Shown here one piece after another: positions 1 through 8,520 of a stretch of 64,000 nucleotides of DNA. The notes below the pieces were generated by a model. That model did not search any database, was not told the DNA's origin, and saw only the letters and a list, made by a program, of their open reading frames with translations. A program made the position numbers and the translations under genes. Position 1 is the stretch's first letter, and each line of letters starts with the position of its first letter. The DNA is from Catenulispora sp. MAP5-51 (lineage in GTDB: Bacteria > Actinomycetota > Actinomycetes > Streptomycetales > Catenulisporaceae). The stretch is from positions 1 through 64,000 of the forward strand of contig NZ_JBGCCH010000021.1 in NCBI RefSeq assembly GCF_041261205.1, written 5' to 3'.

Positions 1-99
1 TCAGAACTCGAGGTTCTGGAAAACCAAGTGCTCACCTGTCAGCGGCTACCAACCAGGAGTCTGCCGGATGGCCTACTCCTACGAATGATTAGGAACGCC

Positions 100-546
100 C
101 TAGCGCTGGCCTGCGGTGTCCTCGTGGCGGTCGAGTTCGGCCAACAACCGGCGCAGCGAGGCCCTGGTGGTGCGGATCTCCTCATCGGAGATGTCCGCGA
201 ACAGCGTGGCATGCAGCGCCGCCGCTCTGGCGGTGACGCGCGCGAGCGACTCTCTGCCGCGGGAGGTGAGGGTCAGCAGGGGAGAGCTGCGGTGGTCCGG
301 GTTGGGCACGAAGGCCGCGAGCTCGAGTTCCACCAGATCATTGGCGACTCGCTGGACGTTCTGGCGGCTGACGCCGAGGCGGCGCGCGGCTTTCGGGACG
401 GTGAGCGGGTCCTCGGACGCCACGCTCAGCACCTGCCACCGGGCCTGGGTCAGCCCCTCTGCGTCGGCGGTCCGCTCGCCTATGCGCCGCAGGGCACCGG
501 CTGCCTCGAAGACGTCGGCGACCAGGAGCGCCGTCTCGTCCGTCAC
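100..546 (-). CDS. MarR-family transcriptional regulator
   Basis: A winged-helix repressor of about 148 residues. The middle carries a MarR-type HTH (VPKAARRLGVSRQNVQRVANDL) followed by the wing and a C-terminal dimerisation helix rich in Arg and Leu. I place the start at the GTG at 546 because GAGGAG lies six bases upstream. The frame stays open to an ATG at 588, but that ATG falls inside the right arm of the intergenic inverted repeat. The gene is divergent from a hemerythrin-domain protein, so that neighbour is the probable target, with autoregulation likely. MarR proteins usually sense phenolics or oxidants; the ligand cannot be read here. The only cysteine-free, compact architecture argues against an OhrR-type thiol sensor. 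The MarR assignment is firm; the inducer is unknown. Confidence 0.88.
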   Translation of the reverse strand: MTDETALLVADVFEAAGALRRIGERTADAEGLTQARWQVLSVASEDPLTVPKAARRLGVSRQNVQRVANDLVELELAAFVPNPDHRSSPLLTLTSRGRESLARVTARAAALHATLFADISDEEIRTTRASLRRLLAELDRHEDTAGQR

Positions 547-563
547 TGGATACTCCTCTAAAT

Positions 564-598
564 TGACAACATGATGTCTAGATGGCATCGTGTTGTCA
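564..598. promoter_or_regulatory. Inverted repeat, probable MarR operator
   Basis: Two 13-base arms (564-576 TGACAACATGATG and 586-598 CATCGTGTTGTCA) are reverse complements at 12 of 13 positions, separated by 9 bases. The repeat lies between the MarR start at 546 and the hemerythrin start at 631. A TTGACA hexamer overlaps the left arm at 563-568. The size and symmetry suit a MarR dimer that would block both divergent genes. Confidence 0.75.
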
Positions 599-630
599 TG
601 TTACCGCATGACGACCTCAAGGGACACACC

Positions 631-1293
631 ATGACCAGGATCGACCTATACCGGAACGTTCACATGGGACAGCGTGCGCGGCTGTTCGCGCTCGCCACCC
701 AGCTCGGTGCCGCTGACGTCGGAGCCGTGCCCGAGTTGGCGGATCGCTGCCTGGCCATGACGCAGGAGCTGCGGGAGCACGCCGACCATGAAGACAGCTT
801 CATTCACGGGCTGCTGCGGGAGCGCGCACCTCTGGCGGCCGATGCGCTGGAGGGCGAGCATGTGCGCCTCGACGCGGCATTCATCGCGTTGGATGAGCGG
901 GCTCGGGCGCTGCCCGGCACTGAGGCCGAATCGCGGCCTGAGGCGCAGCATGCCTTGTATCTGGCGTTGAACGAAGTGATCAGCGCCTATCTTGCGCACC
1001 TGTACGCGGAGGAGACAGTGGCGATGCCAGCGTTGTGGCAGTCCGCCGGCGATGAGGAACTGACAGCCGTCCTCGTCGCATTCCGTGCTTCGCGTACCCC
1101 GGAAGAGGCGCTTACCGACCTGCGCAGGATGCTGCCCGCACTCCCGCCGGGGCCCCGGGCGGCGATCGTACGGGGCATCGTCGAGGCCGCCGGGGAGCAG
1201 GCGAACAGCACTCTGGCTTCAGTCTGCGCCACCCTCAGCAGCGACCAGCGGGATCGGCTGTACGAGGACCTCGGGGTGTCAGAGGCCAGATAG
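631..1293 (+). CDS. Hemerythrin HHE-domain protein
   Basis: A soluble 220-residue protein with a hemerythrin-like four-helix bundle in its N-terminal 130 residues. Candidate di-iron ligands are visible: H-A-D-H-E-D-S-F-I-H near residue 50, E-G-E-H near 75, and H-L-Y-A-E-E near 120. HHE proteins bind O2, NO or reactive species, or act in iron-centre repair. The C-terminal 80 residues are helical and unassigned. The ATG at 631 is chosen over upstream in-frame ATGs because AAGGGA precedes it by six bases and the upstream codons lie in the operator. It is divergent from MarR, so an oxidant- or NO-responsive role under MarR control is the likely reading. The specific function is inferred. Confidence 0.8.
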   Translation: MTRIDLYRNVHMGQRARLFALATQLGAADVGAVPELADRCLAMTQELREHADHEDSFIHGLLRERAPLAADALEGEHVRLDAAFIALDERARALPGTEAESRPEAQHALYLALNEVISAYLAHLYAEETVAMPALWQSAGDEELTAVLVAFRASRTPEEALTDLRRMLPALPPGPRAAIVRGIVEAAGEQANSTLASVCATLSSDQRDRLYEDLGVSEAR

Positions 1294-1428
1294 GTGGCCC
1301 AACCGGTGTCGCACTACGTGTGCGAGCTGGCGTCGCACCGACGACGCCCGGCTCACACCCCTACATCTGCACGATCTACCGGCTGATACGCGGCGCGCTC
1401 ACCGTCAAGTAGAAGACCGCTGCCACCC

Positions 1429-1797
1429 ATGCCGATACGGACCCGAGCAGCACGGGACGATCAGAGCGGAGGCACCCTCGGGGAGCTGATCCCGGACCAC
1501 TGGGCGCAGGTCGTCGCCAACAGCCTGGCCGGCAAACCGCAGGTCCGGTTGGCGTGGCCGAGCCAGGGACTGACCGAAGACCTCACCGAGGCGGTGGTGC
1601 GGATCGACGTGCCGGTCCTGGTCCTCGCCGGATCCGACGACCGCGTCGATCCGCCGGCGGTCCTGACCGGCCATCTGTCTCCGTTGGAGATACCGGATGC
1701 CGTGGCGGCCGCCATCAGCGGATTCATCGACGATCGAGCCCGACGGGAACCCGCGCCGCCGACCTCACGCGAGCATCGGTGCCGGGCTCGGGCATGA
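1429..1797 (+). pseudogene. Alpha/beta-hydrolase C-terminal remnant with internal deletion
   Basis: The reading frame encodes only the last third of an alpha/beta-hydrolase. It holds the strand before the catalytic Asp (VPVLVLAGSDDRVDP) and the final His region (GHLSPLEIPDAVAAAI). The roughly 20 residues that normally separate these two segments are missing: VLTGHLSPLE joins them directly. The nucleophile elbow and lid are absent. The 130 bases upstream (1294-1428) contain no recognisable coding sequence. The tail after about residue 105 is Arg/Pro-rich and looks like read-through. A functional enzyme is very unlikely. Confidence 0.75.
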
Positions 1798-1868
1798 CGC
1801 CTTCAGAGGCGGCGGTGTGCGGGACCGCGGTGTTTCTCCCCAGTCGCTTGCCGGCGGCGTGTCGGGGG

Positions 1869-4280
1869 TCAGACGTGCTTCGCCGCGAACTCCGACTCCA
1901 CCTCGGCGCGCAGCTTCTGGAGCGATGCGTCGTCGATCTGGTCGGCCAGTGCCTCGGCCTGCGTCCAGGACTGCCGGGCCTGCTCCTCGCCGAGACGAAG
2001 CAGGACGCTGCTCAGGCCGAGCAGGCTCGCGGCGCGGCCGGCGTCGTCGTCGATCGTGCCTCTGAGGGCGGCGGCCTCGGTGAGGAGGAGGGCGGCTTTC
2101 CGGTCGTGGTGTTGTTCGCGTTGGGAGAAGCCGAGTTCGTTCAGGGCGAAGGCGAGGAGGTAGGCGTTGTCTGCCTCGCGGGCGTGCCGGACGGCCTCGT
2201 CCAGGCAGCTGTCCCCTTCGGCGTGGAGGCCGCGGCGGATCAGGATGTCGCCGAGGTTGATCAGGCCCGACGCGAGTTGCGGGAGTTCTCCGATGGTTCG
2301 CAGGACGTCGACCGCCTTGCGCTGGACGGCCGTCGCCTCGTCCAGGCGGTCGGCCGCGACCAGGGCGCTGCCGTATCCGCTGTAGGCGCTGGCGAGCAGC
2401 TTGGGCGCGCTTGTCTGTTCGCAGGCCTCGATGCCGAGCTGTCCGACCTCCAGCGCCTCTTCGAGGCGGTCCAGGCGCCCCAGTGTGAAGCCCAGCAGTG
2501 CCGCGACTTGGCCGATCGCCACCGGATCGGCGTTGCGTTGGGCACAGCGCAGGCCGACGGTCAGGGCGTCCGCCAGATCAGACCACTGTTGTCCCTGGCT
2601 GAGATGGATGTTGATCTGTACTGCCAGGACCCAGGCCTCGGGGCCGGGCAGGACCGCGTCGGCCAGGTGGACCGCGGCTGTCAGGTTGGCGCGTTCGTCG
2701 ACGAACCAAGCCCAGGCGGCGCCGCGGTCGGTGAAATCGGGCAGCGGTCCGCTGGGCGGTATCAGCGTCAACGACCGGTTCCAGGTGCGGTGGAGAAGGT
2801 GGTCGGCGGCGGCGGAGGCGGCTCGGGAGTACCAGTGCACGAGCCGGGCGACGGCCTCGGTCTGCTCTTCCTCGGCGAGCTGCGATCGCGCGCGGTCGGC
2901 GGCGAAGTCGCGCAGGAGGTCGTGGAAGCAGTACCGGCCCGGTCTCGGGCTCTGTATCAGGTGCGCGTCGACCAACGCTTCCAATGCTTTCTCCGCCACG
3001 GCCTCGGTCACGCCGGCCAGGGCGGCGGCTGCGTCGGCGGCGATGTCCGGTCCGGTCACCAGGCCGAGCAGGGAGAACAGACGGGACGGCGCGAGACCGG
3101 CGGCGGACGGCGGCAGGGACCGGAAGCCGACCTCGAAACTCGTGCGCGCCGCCAGGTCGCCGATGCGCAGTTCGTCCAGCCGGCGCCGCTGGTCGCCGAG
3201 CCGTTCGGCGAGCTTGGCCACCGGCCATGCCGGACGCGAGCGCAGCCGCGCCCCGGCGATGCGCAGAGCCAGCGGAAGACCGGCGCAGGCCTGCAGAACG
3301 TCGGCGACGGCCTGCGGCTCCGCCCGTATCCGTTCGGCCCCGATCATCTCCTCCAGCATGCTCAACGCCTCGAACTCGGATAGCGGCCCGAGGTCGAGGC
3401 GGACACAGCCGGGGAGTACGGAGAGGCGGTCGCGGCTGGTGACCAGGACCGCGCAGCCGCCCCCGCCGGGCAGCAGCGGCATGAGCTGGGCGACGTCCTT
3501 GGCGTTGTCGGCGACGATCAGCATCCGCTTGCCGTGCAGCGTGCTGCGGAACCGGGCGGCCAGCGCCTCGGCGTCCGGCGGCGGCGTCGCGGCGGGCAGA
3601 CCGAGATCGGTGAGCCAGCCCTGCAGGACGGCGGCCGGGTCCCGCGTCGCGGGGTCCATACCGTGCAGGTCGACGAAGAACTGCCCGTCGGGGAACCGCT
3701 CGGCGACCTGGTGCGCGGCCGCGATGGCCAGGGAGGTCTTACCGAGGCCTCCGCCACCGGTCACAACGGCGATCGGCACCTGTCCGGGGCTGTCCGGCCG
3801 ACGGGTCAGGACGGCGCACAGGTGGGCGATCTGCTCGTCGCGTCCGGCGAAGTCGCCGACGGTCGCCGGGAGCTGGGCGATCGTGGTGCCGGTGCCGGTG
3901 CCGGTGCCGGTGCCGGGGATCTGCCTCTCGCGTCGGCTGCCGGCGTCAGCGCCGATCTCGATGCCGGCACCGGCGGCGGTCCCGGCATCAGCACCGGCAC
4001 CAGCACCGGCGTCACCGTCGGCGGCGCAAGCGAGATCGAACAGCGCCAGCAGCGCCGCCGGATCCGCGCCGGCCGCCGCGGCCAGGCTCAGCACGCCCTG
4101 CCGGGTGATCATCCGCTTGCCGTTGAGCCAGCGCTCCCAGGACGCGCGGCTGTAGTGCGTGGCCGACCCCAGTTGCTCCAGGGTCAATCCGGAGTCGTCC
4201 TTATAACAACGCAGCGCCTCGGCCAACCGCCGCTGCGCGGCGTTGAGATCCAGAGGCAAAGGTCTCCAGTTTGTCAGCAT
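1869..4280 (-). CDS. XRE-HTH / NB-ARC / TPR regulator (STAND ATPase)
   Basis: A cytoplasmic protein of 803 residues. An N-terminal XRE-like HTH (residues about 28-60, with THYSRASWERWLNGKR) is followed by a low-complexity Ala/Gly/Asp linker with a GT dipeptide run. Next comes an NB-ARC ATPase with Walker A GGGGLGKTS at 175-183, Walker B-like LIVADN and GLPLALR, then TPR-like helical repeats from about residue 540. This is the AfsR-like STAND design: ATP-driven oligomerisation controlled by the TPR sensor, with DNA binding by the HTH. The start is the ATG at 4280; an in-frame start further upstream only adds an Arg tract. It is divergent from a paralogue at 4487, with 206 bp between. The target genes and ligand are unknown. 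A role as a defence or secondary-metabolism switch is inference only. Confidence 0.85.
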   Translation of the reverse strand: MLTNWRPLPLDLNAAQRRLAEALRCYKDDSGLTLEQLGSATHYSRASWERWLNGKRMITRQGVLSLAAAAGADPAALLALFDLACAADGDAGAGAGADAGTAAGAGIEIGADAGSRRERQIPGTGTGTGTGTTIAQLPATVGDFAGRDEQIAHLCAVLTRRPDSPGQVPIAVVTGGGGLGKTSLAIAAAHQVAERFPDGQFFVDLHGMDPATRDPAAVLQGWLTDLGLPAATPPPDAEALAARFRSTLHGKRMLIVADNAKDVAQLMPLLPGGGGCAVLVTSRDRLSVLPGCVRLDLGPLSEFEALSMLEEMIGAERIRAEPQAVADVLQACAGLPLALRIAGARLRSRPAWPVAKLAERLGDQRRRLDELRIGDLAARTSFEVGFRSLPPSAAGLAPSRLFSLLGLVTGPDIAADAAAALAGVTEAVAEKALEALVDAHLIQSPRPGRYCFHDLLRDFAADRARSQLAEEEQTEAVARLVHWYSRAASAAADHLLHRTWNRSLTLIPPSGPLPDFTDRGAAWAWFVDERANLTAAVHLADAVLPGPEAWVLAVQINIHLSQGQQWSDLADALTVGLRCAQRNADPVAIGQVAALLGFTLGRLDRLEEALEVGQLGIEACEQTSAPKLLASAYSGYGSALVAADRLDEATAVQRKAVDVLRTIGELPQLASGLINLGDILIRRGLHAEGDSCLDEAVRHAREADNAYLLAFALNELGFSQREQHHDRKAALLLTEAAALRGTIDDDAGRAASLLGLSSVLLRLGEEQARQSWTQAEALADQIDDASLQKLRAEVESEFAAKHV
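3885..3914. repeat. Hexanucleotide tandem repeat, (GGTGCC)x5
   Basis: Five perfect GGTGCC units lie in the linker of the NB-ARC regulator and encode alternating Gly-Thr between the HTH and ATPase domains. Copy-number change would alter linker length by two residues per unit without breaking the frame. Confidence 0.9.
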
Positions 4281-4486
4281 GGCCCCCCGCCTGCTTCTTC
4301 GTCTCCTGCGCCGCATCCGCGTGCTTCGGCATCACGGCTTTGAGACGCGTGGGATTTTCTCACGATCCGCCGAGACTGTTGTAAGGGATCTCACAGGGCG
4401 GAACACTTCTTTGCGGCCGGCGCCCCGACGAGCGCTGCCGGCCAACCCCGAATCCACCACGGTCTACGGCAGCTCAGGAGGCGAAC

Positions 4487-6865
4487 ATGCCGTACTGGTC
4501 TCCGCTTTCTGAGAACTTGGCGCCGTCGTACCAGCAGTTGGTGACCGAGATGCGCGCGCTGAAGGACGCCCGCCGCCTGACGTACAAGCAGCTCGGGCGG
4601 TTGACCCACTACAGCCATGCTTCCTGGGAACGCTGGCTCAACGGCAAACGTCCGGTGTCCCGATCGGCGTTGTCGAGTCTCATCGAGGTCACCGGCGCCG
4701 ATGGCGCCCGCCTCCAGAAACTGTTCGACGAAGCCTTCGCCAGCGCGGCCATACGCTCCTCCGCAACGGCTGCCGTGACTCCTCCCGTGCCGTCGAAGCC
4801 CGTACCGCGCCTCCTGCCCTCCGACACGCGGGTGTTCGCAGGTCGCGGTGCTGAAGTCACCGCGGTGGATTCCCTGATCGCGGAGGGGACGTCAGCGGCG
4901 TCCGGCGGCGCGGCGACGGTCGTCGTCGTCCAGGGCATGGCGGGCATCGGCAAGACGGCGCTGGCGGTGCATGTCGCGCACCGGCTGCGCGACCGGTTCC
5001 CGGACGGACAGCTCTTCCTGGACCTGCACGGCTACACGGACAGCCTGGCCCCGGTGACCGCGCAGAGCGCGCTGGACTCGTTGCTGCGTTCGCTGGACGC
5101 CTCGGCCGCTGTGCCGAACGGGTTGCAGGAGCGGGCGGCGCGGCTTCGGGATCTGCTGGCCGGAAGCAGGACCCTGCTGGTGCTGGACAACGCTCGGGAC
5201 GCCGCGCAAGTGCGGCCTCTGATTCCCGCGTCCAGCGGCTGTGCGGTCATCGTGACCAGCCGTTCGGGGTTGCCGGCCCTGCTCGGGGTCGGACGTGTCG
5301 AGGTCGGATCGCTGCCCGAGGACGCCTCGCGCGCGCTGTTGGCGGCCCTGGTCGGCGCGGGCCGGGTCGCGGCGGATCCGGCCGGGGTCGCGAAGATCCT
5401 CGAGCACTGTTCGGGTCTGCCGCTGGCGTTGGGGATCGTCGGCGCGCGGCTGGCCAGCCGGCCGTCGTGGAGCCCGACCATGCTCTCCGAGCGGCTCGAC
5501 GACCAGCGTCGCCGGCTGGACGAGCTGCGGGTCGGCGACCTGGCCGTCCGGACCGCGTTCCGCACCGGCTATGAAAGTCTGGTCGAGGCTGAGCCCGAGT
5601 CGTCGGCGGCGACGGCCTTCCTGCTGTTCGGGCTGGTACCCGGCGGCGACGTCAGCGTCACCGCCTTCGCGGCGCTGTGCGGTACCGACGTCGTCGACGC
5701 GGAGGCCATGCTCGAGAAGCTGGTGGACGCGCGCCTGGTCGACTCCTGCGGTCCGGGCCGATACGGCCTGCACGACCTGTTGCGGCTCTACGCGACCGAG
5801 CTGGCGGTACCGGGTCTGGACGCGGACGTGAGACGCCACGCCGTCGACGAACTGGCTTTGCACTATGCGTCGGTGGCGGTGGCCGCCACGCAGATCCAGG
5901 CGCCGGGACGCAAGCTCCACGACCTGCTCGAACTGCCGCGGCGAACGGTGTCGATGCCGCTTCCCGACGTGGAGGCGGCCGTGCGGTGGTACGAGGCAGA
6001 ACGCATGAATCTTCGGGCGTTGGCCGGCCTGGCCGAAGCCTCGCCGATGGTGGACGAGGTCCTGGCGCGTCTGCCGTGGCTCCTGCAGCCGTTCTTCTAC
6101 TTCCGCACCCGCTGGGACGACTGGTCCGCGTTCGCGCATGTCGGCCTGGAGGTCGCGAAGCGCCTGAATTCCGGCACGCTGCAAGGCTTCTGCTATTCCA
6201 GTCTCGCCTTTCTCGCCTACGAGCAGGGTTTGCTCGACGAGGCCACCGAGTGGTCCCGGACCGGCATCGCCGCCGCCGAGGCCCGCGACGACCCGGCTGG
6301 ACGCGCAGCCGCGCAGGAGCCGCTGGCGTTCGTCCACATCGCCCGGGGAGAGATCGCCGAGGCTCGCGGGCTCCTGGAGCAGGTACTGGCCTTCCGGAGC
6401 GGCCGCGACTACGACTTCGGCCTCGCGGGGATCCTCAACAACCTCGGGAACGCCTGTTTCCTCATGGACGACATGGAAGCGGCCCGCAAGCACCTCGACC
6501 GCGGGCTGGACGTCTGCCGCGACTCCGGCGACTTGTACAACGAGAGCTATCTGCGGTGCAGCCTCGGCGAGATGCATGTTCTGACCGGCGAGTACGAGGC
6601 GGCGCTGGAGCAGCTTTCGGCGTCCATCGTGATGATGCGCGAGACCACCGACGAGCGGGCCGAGGCCATCGCCCTGGATCTGAGCGCGCAGGCCCATCTC
6701 GCGCTCGGCGACCGGGACGCGGCCCGCCAGGCCTGGGAGGCTGCGGCCGGTATCCTGACCCGGCTCAAGCATCCGCGGGCCGAGAGCATGTACGGCGAGC
6801 TGCGGCGGCTGGCGGTCGGCGGCGTGCCGCCGCTGGATTCCACGGCGGGTGTCAGGGCTGCTTGA
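4487..6865 (+). CDS. XRE-HTH / NB-ARC / TPR regulator, paralogue
   Basis: A 792-residue relative of the divergent gene. The HTH at about 30-60 has nearly the same signature (THYSHASWERWLNGKR). A short linker follows, then NB-ARC with Walker A GMAGIGKT at 150-157, LLVLDNA, a CAVIVTSR sensor strand and GLPLALG, then TPR helices from about 560 to the end. Good SD (GGAGG) sits seven bases before the ATG at 4487. The near-identical HTH segment suggests that both proteins read similar DNA sites, possibly in the 206-bp gap between them. The TPR regions differ, so they may sense different signals. The 3' end overlaps the convergent lipoprotein gene by 14 bp. Confidence 0.86.
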   Translation: MPYWSPLSENLAPSYQQLVTEMRALKDARRLTYKQLGRLTHYSHASWERWLNGKRPVSRSALSSLIEVTGADGARLQKLFDEAFASAAIRSSATAAVTPPVPSKPVPRLLPSDTRVFAGRGAEVTAVDSLIAEGTSAASGGAATVVVVQGMAGIGKTALAVHVAHRLRDRFPDGQLFLDLHGYTDSLAPVTAQSALDSLLRSLDASAAVPNGLQERAARLRDLLAGSRTLLVLDNARDAAQVRPLIPASSGCAVIVTSRSGLPALLGVGRVEVGSLPEDASRALLAALVGAGRVAADPAGVAKILEHCSGLPLALGIVGARLASRPSWSPTMLSERLDDQRRRLDELRVGDLAVRTAFRTGYESLVEAEPESSAATAFLLFGLVPGGDVSVTAFAALCGTDVVDAEAMLEKLVDARLVDSCGPGRYGLHDLLRLYATELAVPGLDADVRRHAVDELALHYASVAVAATQIQAPGRKLHDLLELPRRTVSMPLPDVEAAVRWYEAERMNLRALAGLAEASPMVDEVLARLPWLLQPFFYFRTRWDDWSAFAHVGLEVAKRLNSGTLQGFCYSSLAFLAYEQGLLDEATEWSRTGIAAAEARDDPAGRAAAQEPLAFVHIARGEIAEARGLLEQVLAFRSGRDYDFGLAGILNNLGNACFLMDDMEAARKHLDRGLDVCRDSGDLYNESYLRCSLGEMHVLTGEYEAALEQLSASIVMMRETTDERAEAIALDLSAQAHLALGDRDAARQAWEAAAGILTRLKHPRAESMYGELRRLAVGGVPPLDSTAGVRAA

Positions 6866-7838
6866 GCAGATTGCTGATTCGCTGCGCGACAGCGTCACGT
6901 TGCTCTTTGATCGATTGGAACGTGGACGTCATGTGGGAGATCGCAGTGTTCTGGTAGTCCGACTCCAGGGCGAACCAGTGGCCGGCCAGGTCCGTCTTGG
7001 TCCGGCAGGCCACGTCCGCCTCGGCCATGGCGATCTCCGCCGCGTCGGGGTTCGGTGCGTTCATCGAGGCCAGGTTGACCGGGGCGTTCAAGGGATCGGC
7101 CGAAACATGGTAGCCGGCCGCGGCCATGCAGGACTGCCAGGCGGCGACCACCGGCCGCAGGCGCGGGTCGTTCTGTGAGTCGGTGAAGCTGTCGGACTTG
7201 ACCTCTGCCAGCGGCTGGCCTGAGGCGGTGCCGGGGCCCTGGGGACTGGCCATCTCGGGGAACAGGCGAGACCCCTCGCCCGCGCAGCCCCCGTTCGGGA
7301 CGGCAGTGCCCTGATACGTCGCCAGGGTCTTTCCGTCCGGCGTCGCGCCCTCGAGGACCTCGGCCAGAGCGCCGGTCGGCATGAGCGCCGATTTCGCCGT
7401 CGTCTGAGCGCCCGCGGATCCGGATCCGGCCAGGGTGTCGGACGGCGCGTGGTACCCCCACGTATGGACCTGCGCCGCGTCGCTGATGCCGTATCTGCGG
7501 TACATCACCGAGTAGCTGGCGATCCAGCCGGTGGCGGCGGTCGGCGCCGCCTGCGCCGCGGGGTAGTCGAACCCGAAACGGGCCATGCACGCCCGCACGG
7601 CTTGGTCCTGGAGCCACGTCGCCTGGGCGCCCTGCAACGGCGTCAGCATGTACTGCGCCACCGGCAGTTGCGCGGACCCCATGTCCGCGACAGCCGGGAC
7701 GGCGGTGATCGCCGGGGGCGGCGTGACAGGCGGACTCGCCGCGGCGGACCCCGACCCCGAGCCTGAGCCGCAGCCGGTGGCCGCGATCAGGACGGCCGCC
7801 GTGCCGGCGAGGGCTCGAGATGTTCGCTTCCCCAGCAT
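6852..7838 (-). CDS. Secreted lipoprotein of unknown function
   Basis: A 328-residue protein with a type II signal peptide: basic KRTSR, a hydrophobic core and the lipobox LIAATGC. A GSGSGSGSAAASPP linker and a globular domain follow. The domain has several Cys (in VRACMARFGF, GGCAGEG, WQSCMAAAGY and DVACRTKTDL), probably paired as disulfides. The paired Cys and AAGY/ARFGF motifs resemble a recurrent actinomycete class of lipoproteins of unknown function. The start is the ATG at 7838, with AAGGAG eight bases before it. A direct 16-bp repeat lies just upstream at 7855-7888. It is convergent with and overlaps the NB-ARC gene. No enzymatic motif is seen. Confidence 0.7.
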   Translation of the reverse strand: MLGKRTSRALAGTAAVLIAATGCGSGSGSGSAAASPPVTPPPAITAVPAVADMGSAQLPVAQYMLTPLQGAQATWLQDQAVRACMARFGFDYPAAQAAPTAATGWIASYSVMYRRYGISDAAQVHTWGYHAPSDTLAGSGSAGAQTTAKSALMPTGALAEVLEGATPDGKTLATYQGTAVPNGGCAGEGSRLFPEMASPQGPGTASGQPLAEVKSDSFTDSQNDPRLRPVVAAWQSCMAAAGYHVSADPLNAPVNLASMNAPNPDAAEIAMAEADVACRTKTDLAGHWFALESDYQNTAISHMTSTFQSIKEQRDAVAQRISNLLKQP

Positions 7839-7854
7839 CGGGGCTCTCCTTGGG

Positions 7855-7888
7855 TTCTCGGGTCTGGCCGGATTCTCGGGTCTGGCCG
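7855..7888. repeat. Direct repeat of 16 bp, period 18
   Basis: TTCTCGGGTCTGGCCG occurs at 7855-7870 and again at 7873-7888, immediately upstream of the lipoprotein SD. It could be a regulator site or simple slippage. No other copy was noticed nearby. Confidence 0.7.
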
Positions 7889-7999
7889 CGGCGGCCCATG
7901 GGTGACATCGAAAGGGTGGGGCGTGGTTGTCGCGCCCCACCCTCGGACCAATCAGGACTCAGATATCCGAGCCCTGTGTTCTCGGCTCGGCGCGCAGCC

Positions 8000-8443
8000 T
8001 CAGATGCTCAGGCCGACGCAGCCGGAGGAGTGGTCGTCGATGGCGATCGAGGCCTCGTGGTTGCGCAGCGCCGGGCCGAGGTTGCCGCCCCTGTTCGGGC
8101 TCAGGAAGTCGGAGTCGCCCGAGTAGCCGGGGAAGACCCAGATGCCGACGTTGCAGAGCGAGCCGTTGTCGGCGGAGGCGGCGTTGTTGCGCACCGGTCC
8201 GTCCGCGCCGAACAGCGCGGTGATGGTGCTGACCTTCGGGCTCGTCGAGCGCCAGACGCTGCCCTGCTGGTTCTGGTGGTAGTAGAGGCAGAACCAGTAC
8301 GCGCTGACCGAGTTGCACGAGGCGGGGCTGTTCCAGCTGCTGACGTTGGCGCTGTCCGCGCTCGCCTGCGTGGCGCCGGCTCCGACCATCAGGGTGCCGG
8401 CGGCCGCGGCCAGGCCCACCATCGAGACAAGCTTGCGTTTCAT
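8000..8443 (-). CDS. Small secreted protein, peptidase inhibitor I36-like
   Basis: A 147-residue exported protein with a clear Sec signal peptide (MKRKLVSMVGLAAAAGTLMV, cleavage probably after ASA near residue 30). The mature part has aromatic/Cys motifs (YWFCLYYHQNQQGSVW and LCNVGIWVFPGYSG) typical of small beta-rich actinomycete proteins of the I36/SMI inhibitor or crystallin-like class. Four Cys probably form two disulfides. The ATG at 8443 has AAAGGAA seven bases upstream. It lies 77 bp downstream of a secreted NlpC/P60 hydrolase on the same strand, so co-expression is likely. The I36 link rests on pattern only; inhibition of a peptidase is not shown. Confidence 0.6.
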   Translation of the reverse strand: MKRKLVSMVGLAAAAGTLMVGAGATQASADSANVSSWNSPASCNSVSAYWFCLYYHQNQQGSVWRSTSPKVSTITALFGADGPVRNNAASADNGSLCNVGIWVFPGYSGDSDFLSPNRGGNLGPALRNHEASIAIDDHSSGCVGLSI

Positions 8444-8520
8444 GGTTGGTTCCTTTTCGTCGACGTGGATCGGGATCAGACGCGCCGCCTTGGATACGGC
8501 GCGCCGGCTTCGGGATACGG

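Noticed and set aside
1-99. End of a minus-strand gene at the left edge
   Set aside because: The frame ending at position 1 is closed by stops within about 15 codons, so nothing can be supported.
1554-3383. Long open frame (609 codons) on the plus strand opposite the NB-ARC regulator
   Set aside because: Antisense shadow of a GC-rich gene: no family motif, Gln/Arg/Gly-biased composition, while the other strand has full NB-ARC and TPR motifs.
1869-6865. Antiphage Avs-type defence system
   Set aside because: An N-terminal DNA-binding HTH and absence of nuclease or other effector domains favour transcription regulators.
4892-6898. 668-codon minus-strand frame opposite the second NB-ARC gene
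   Set aside because: Shadow frame without recognisable domains; overlaps a clearly coding strand.
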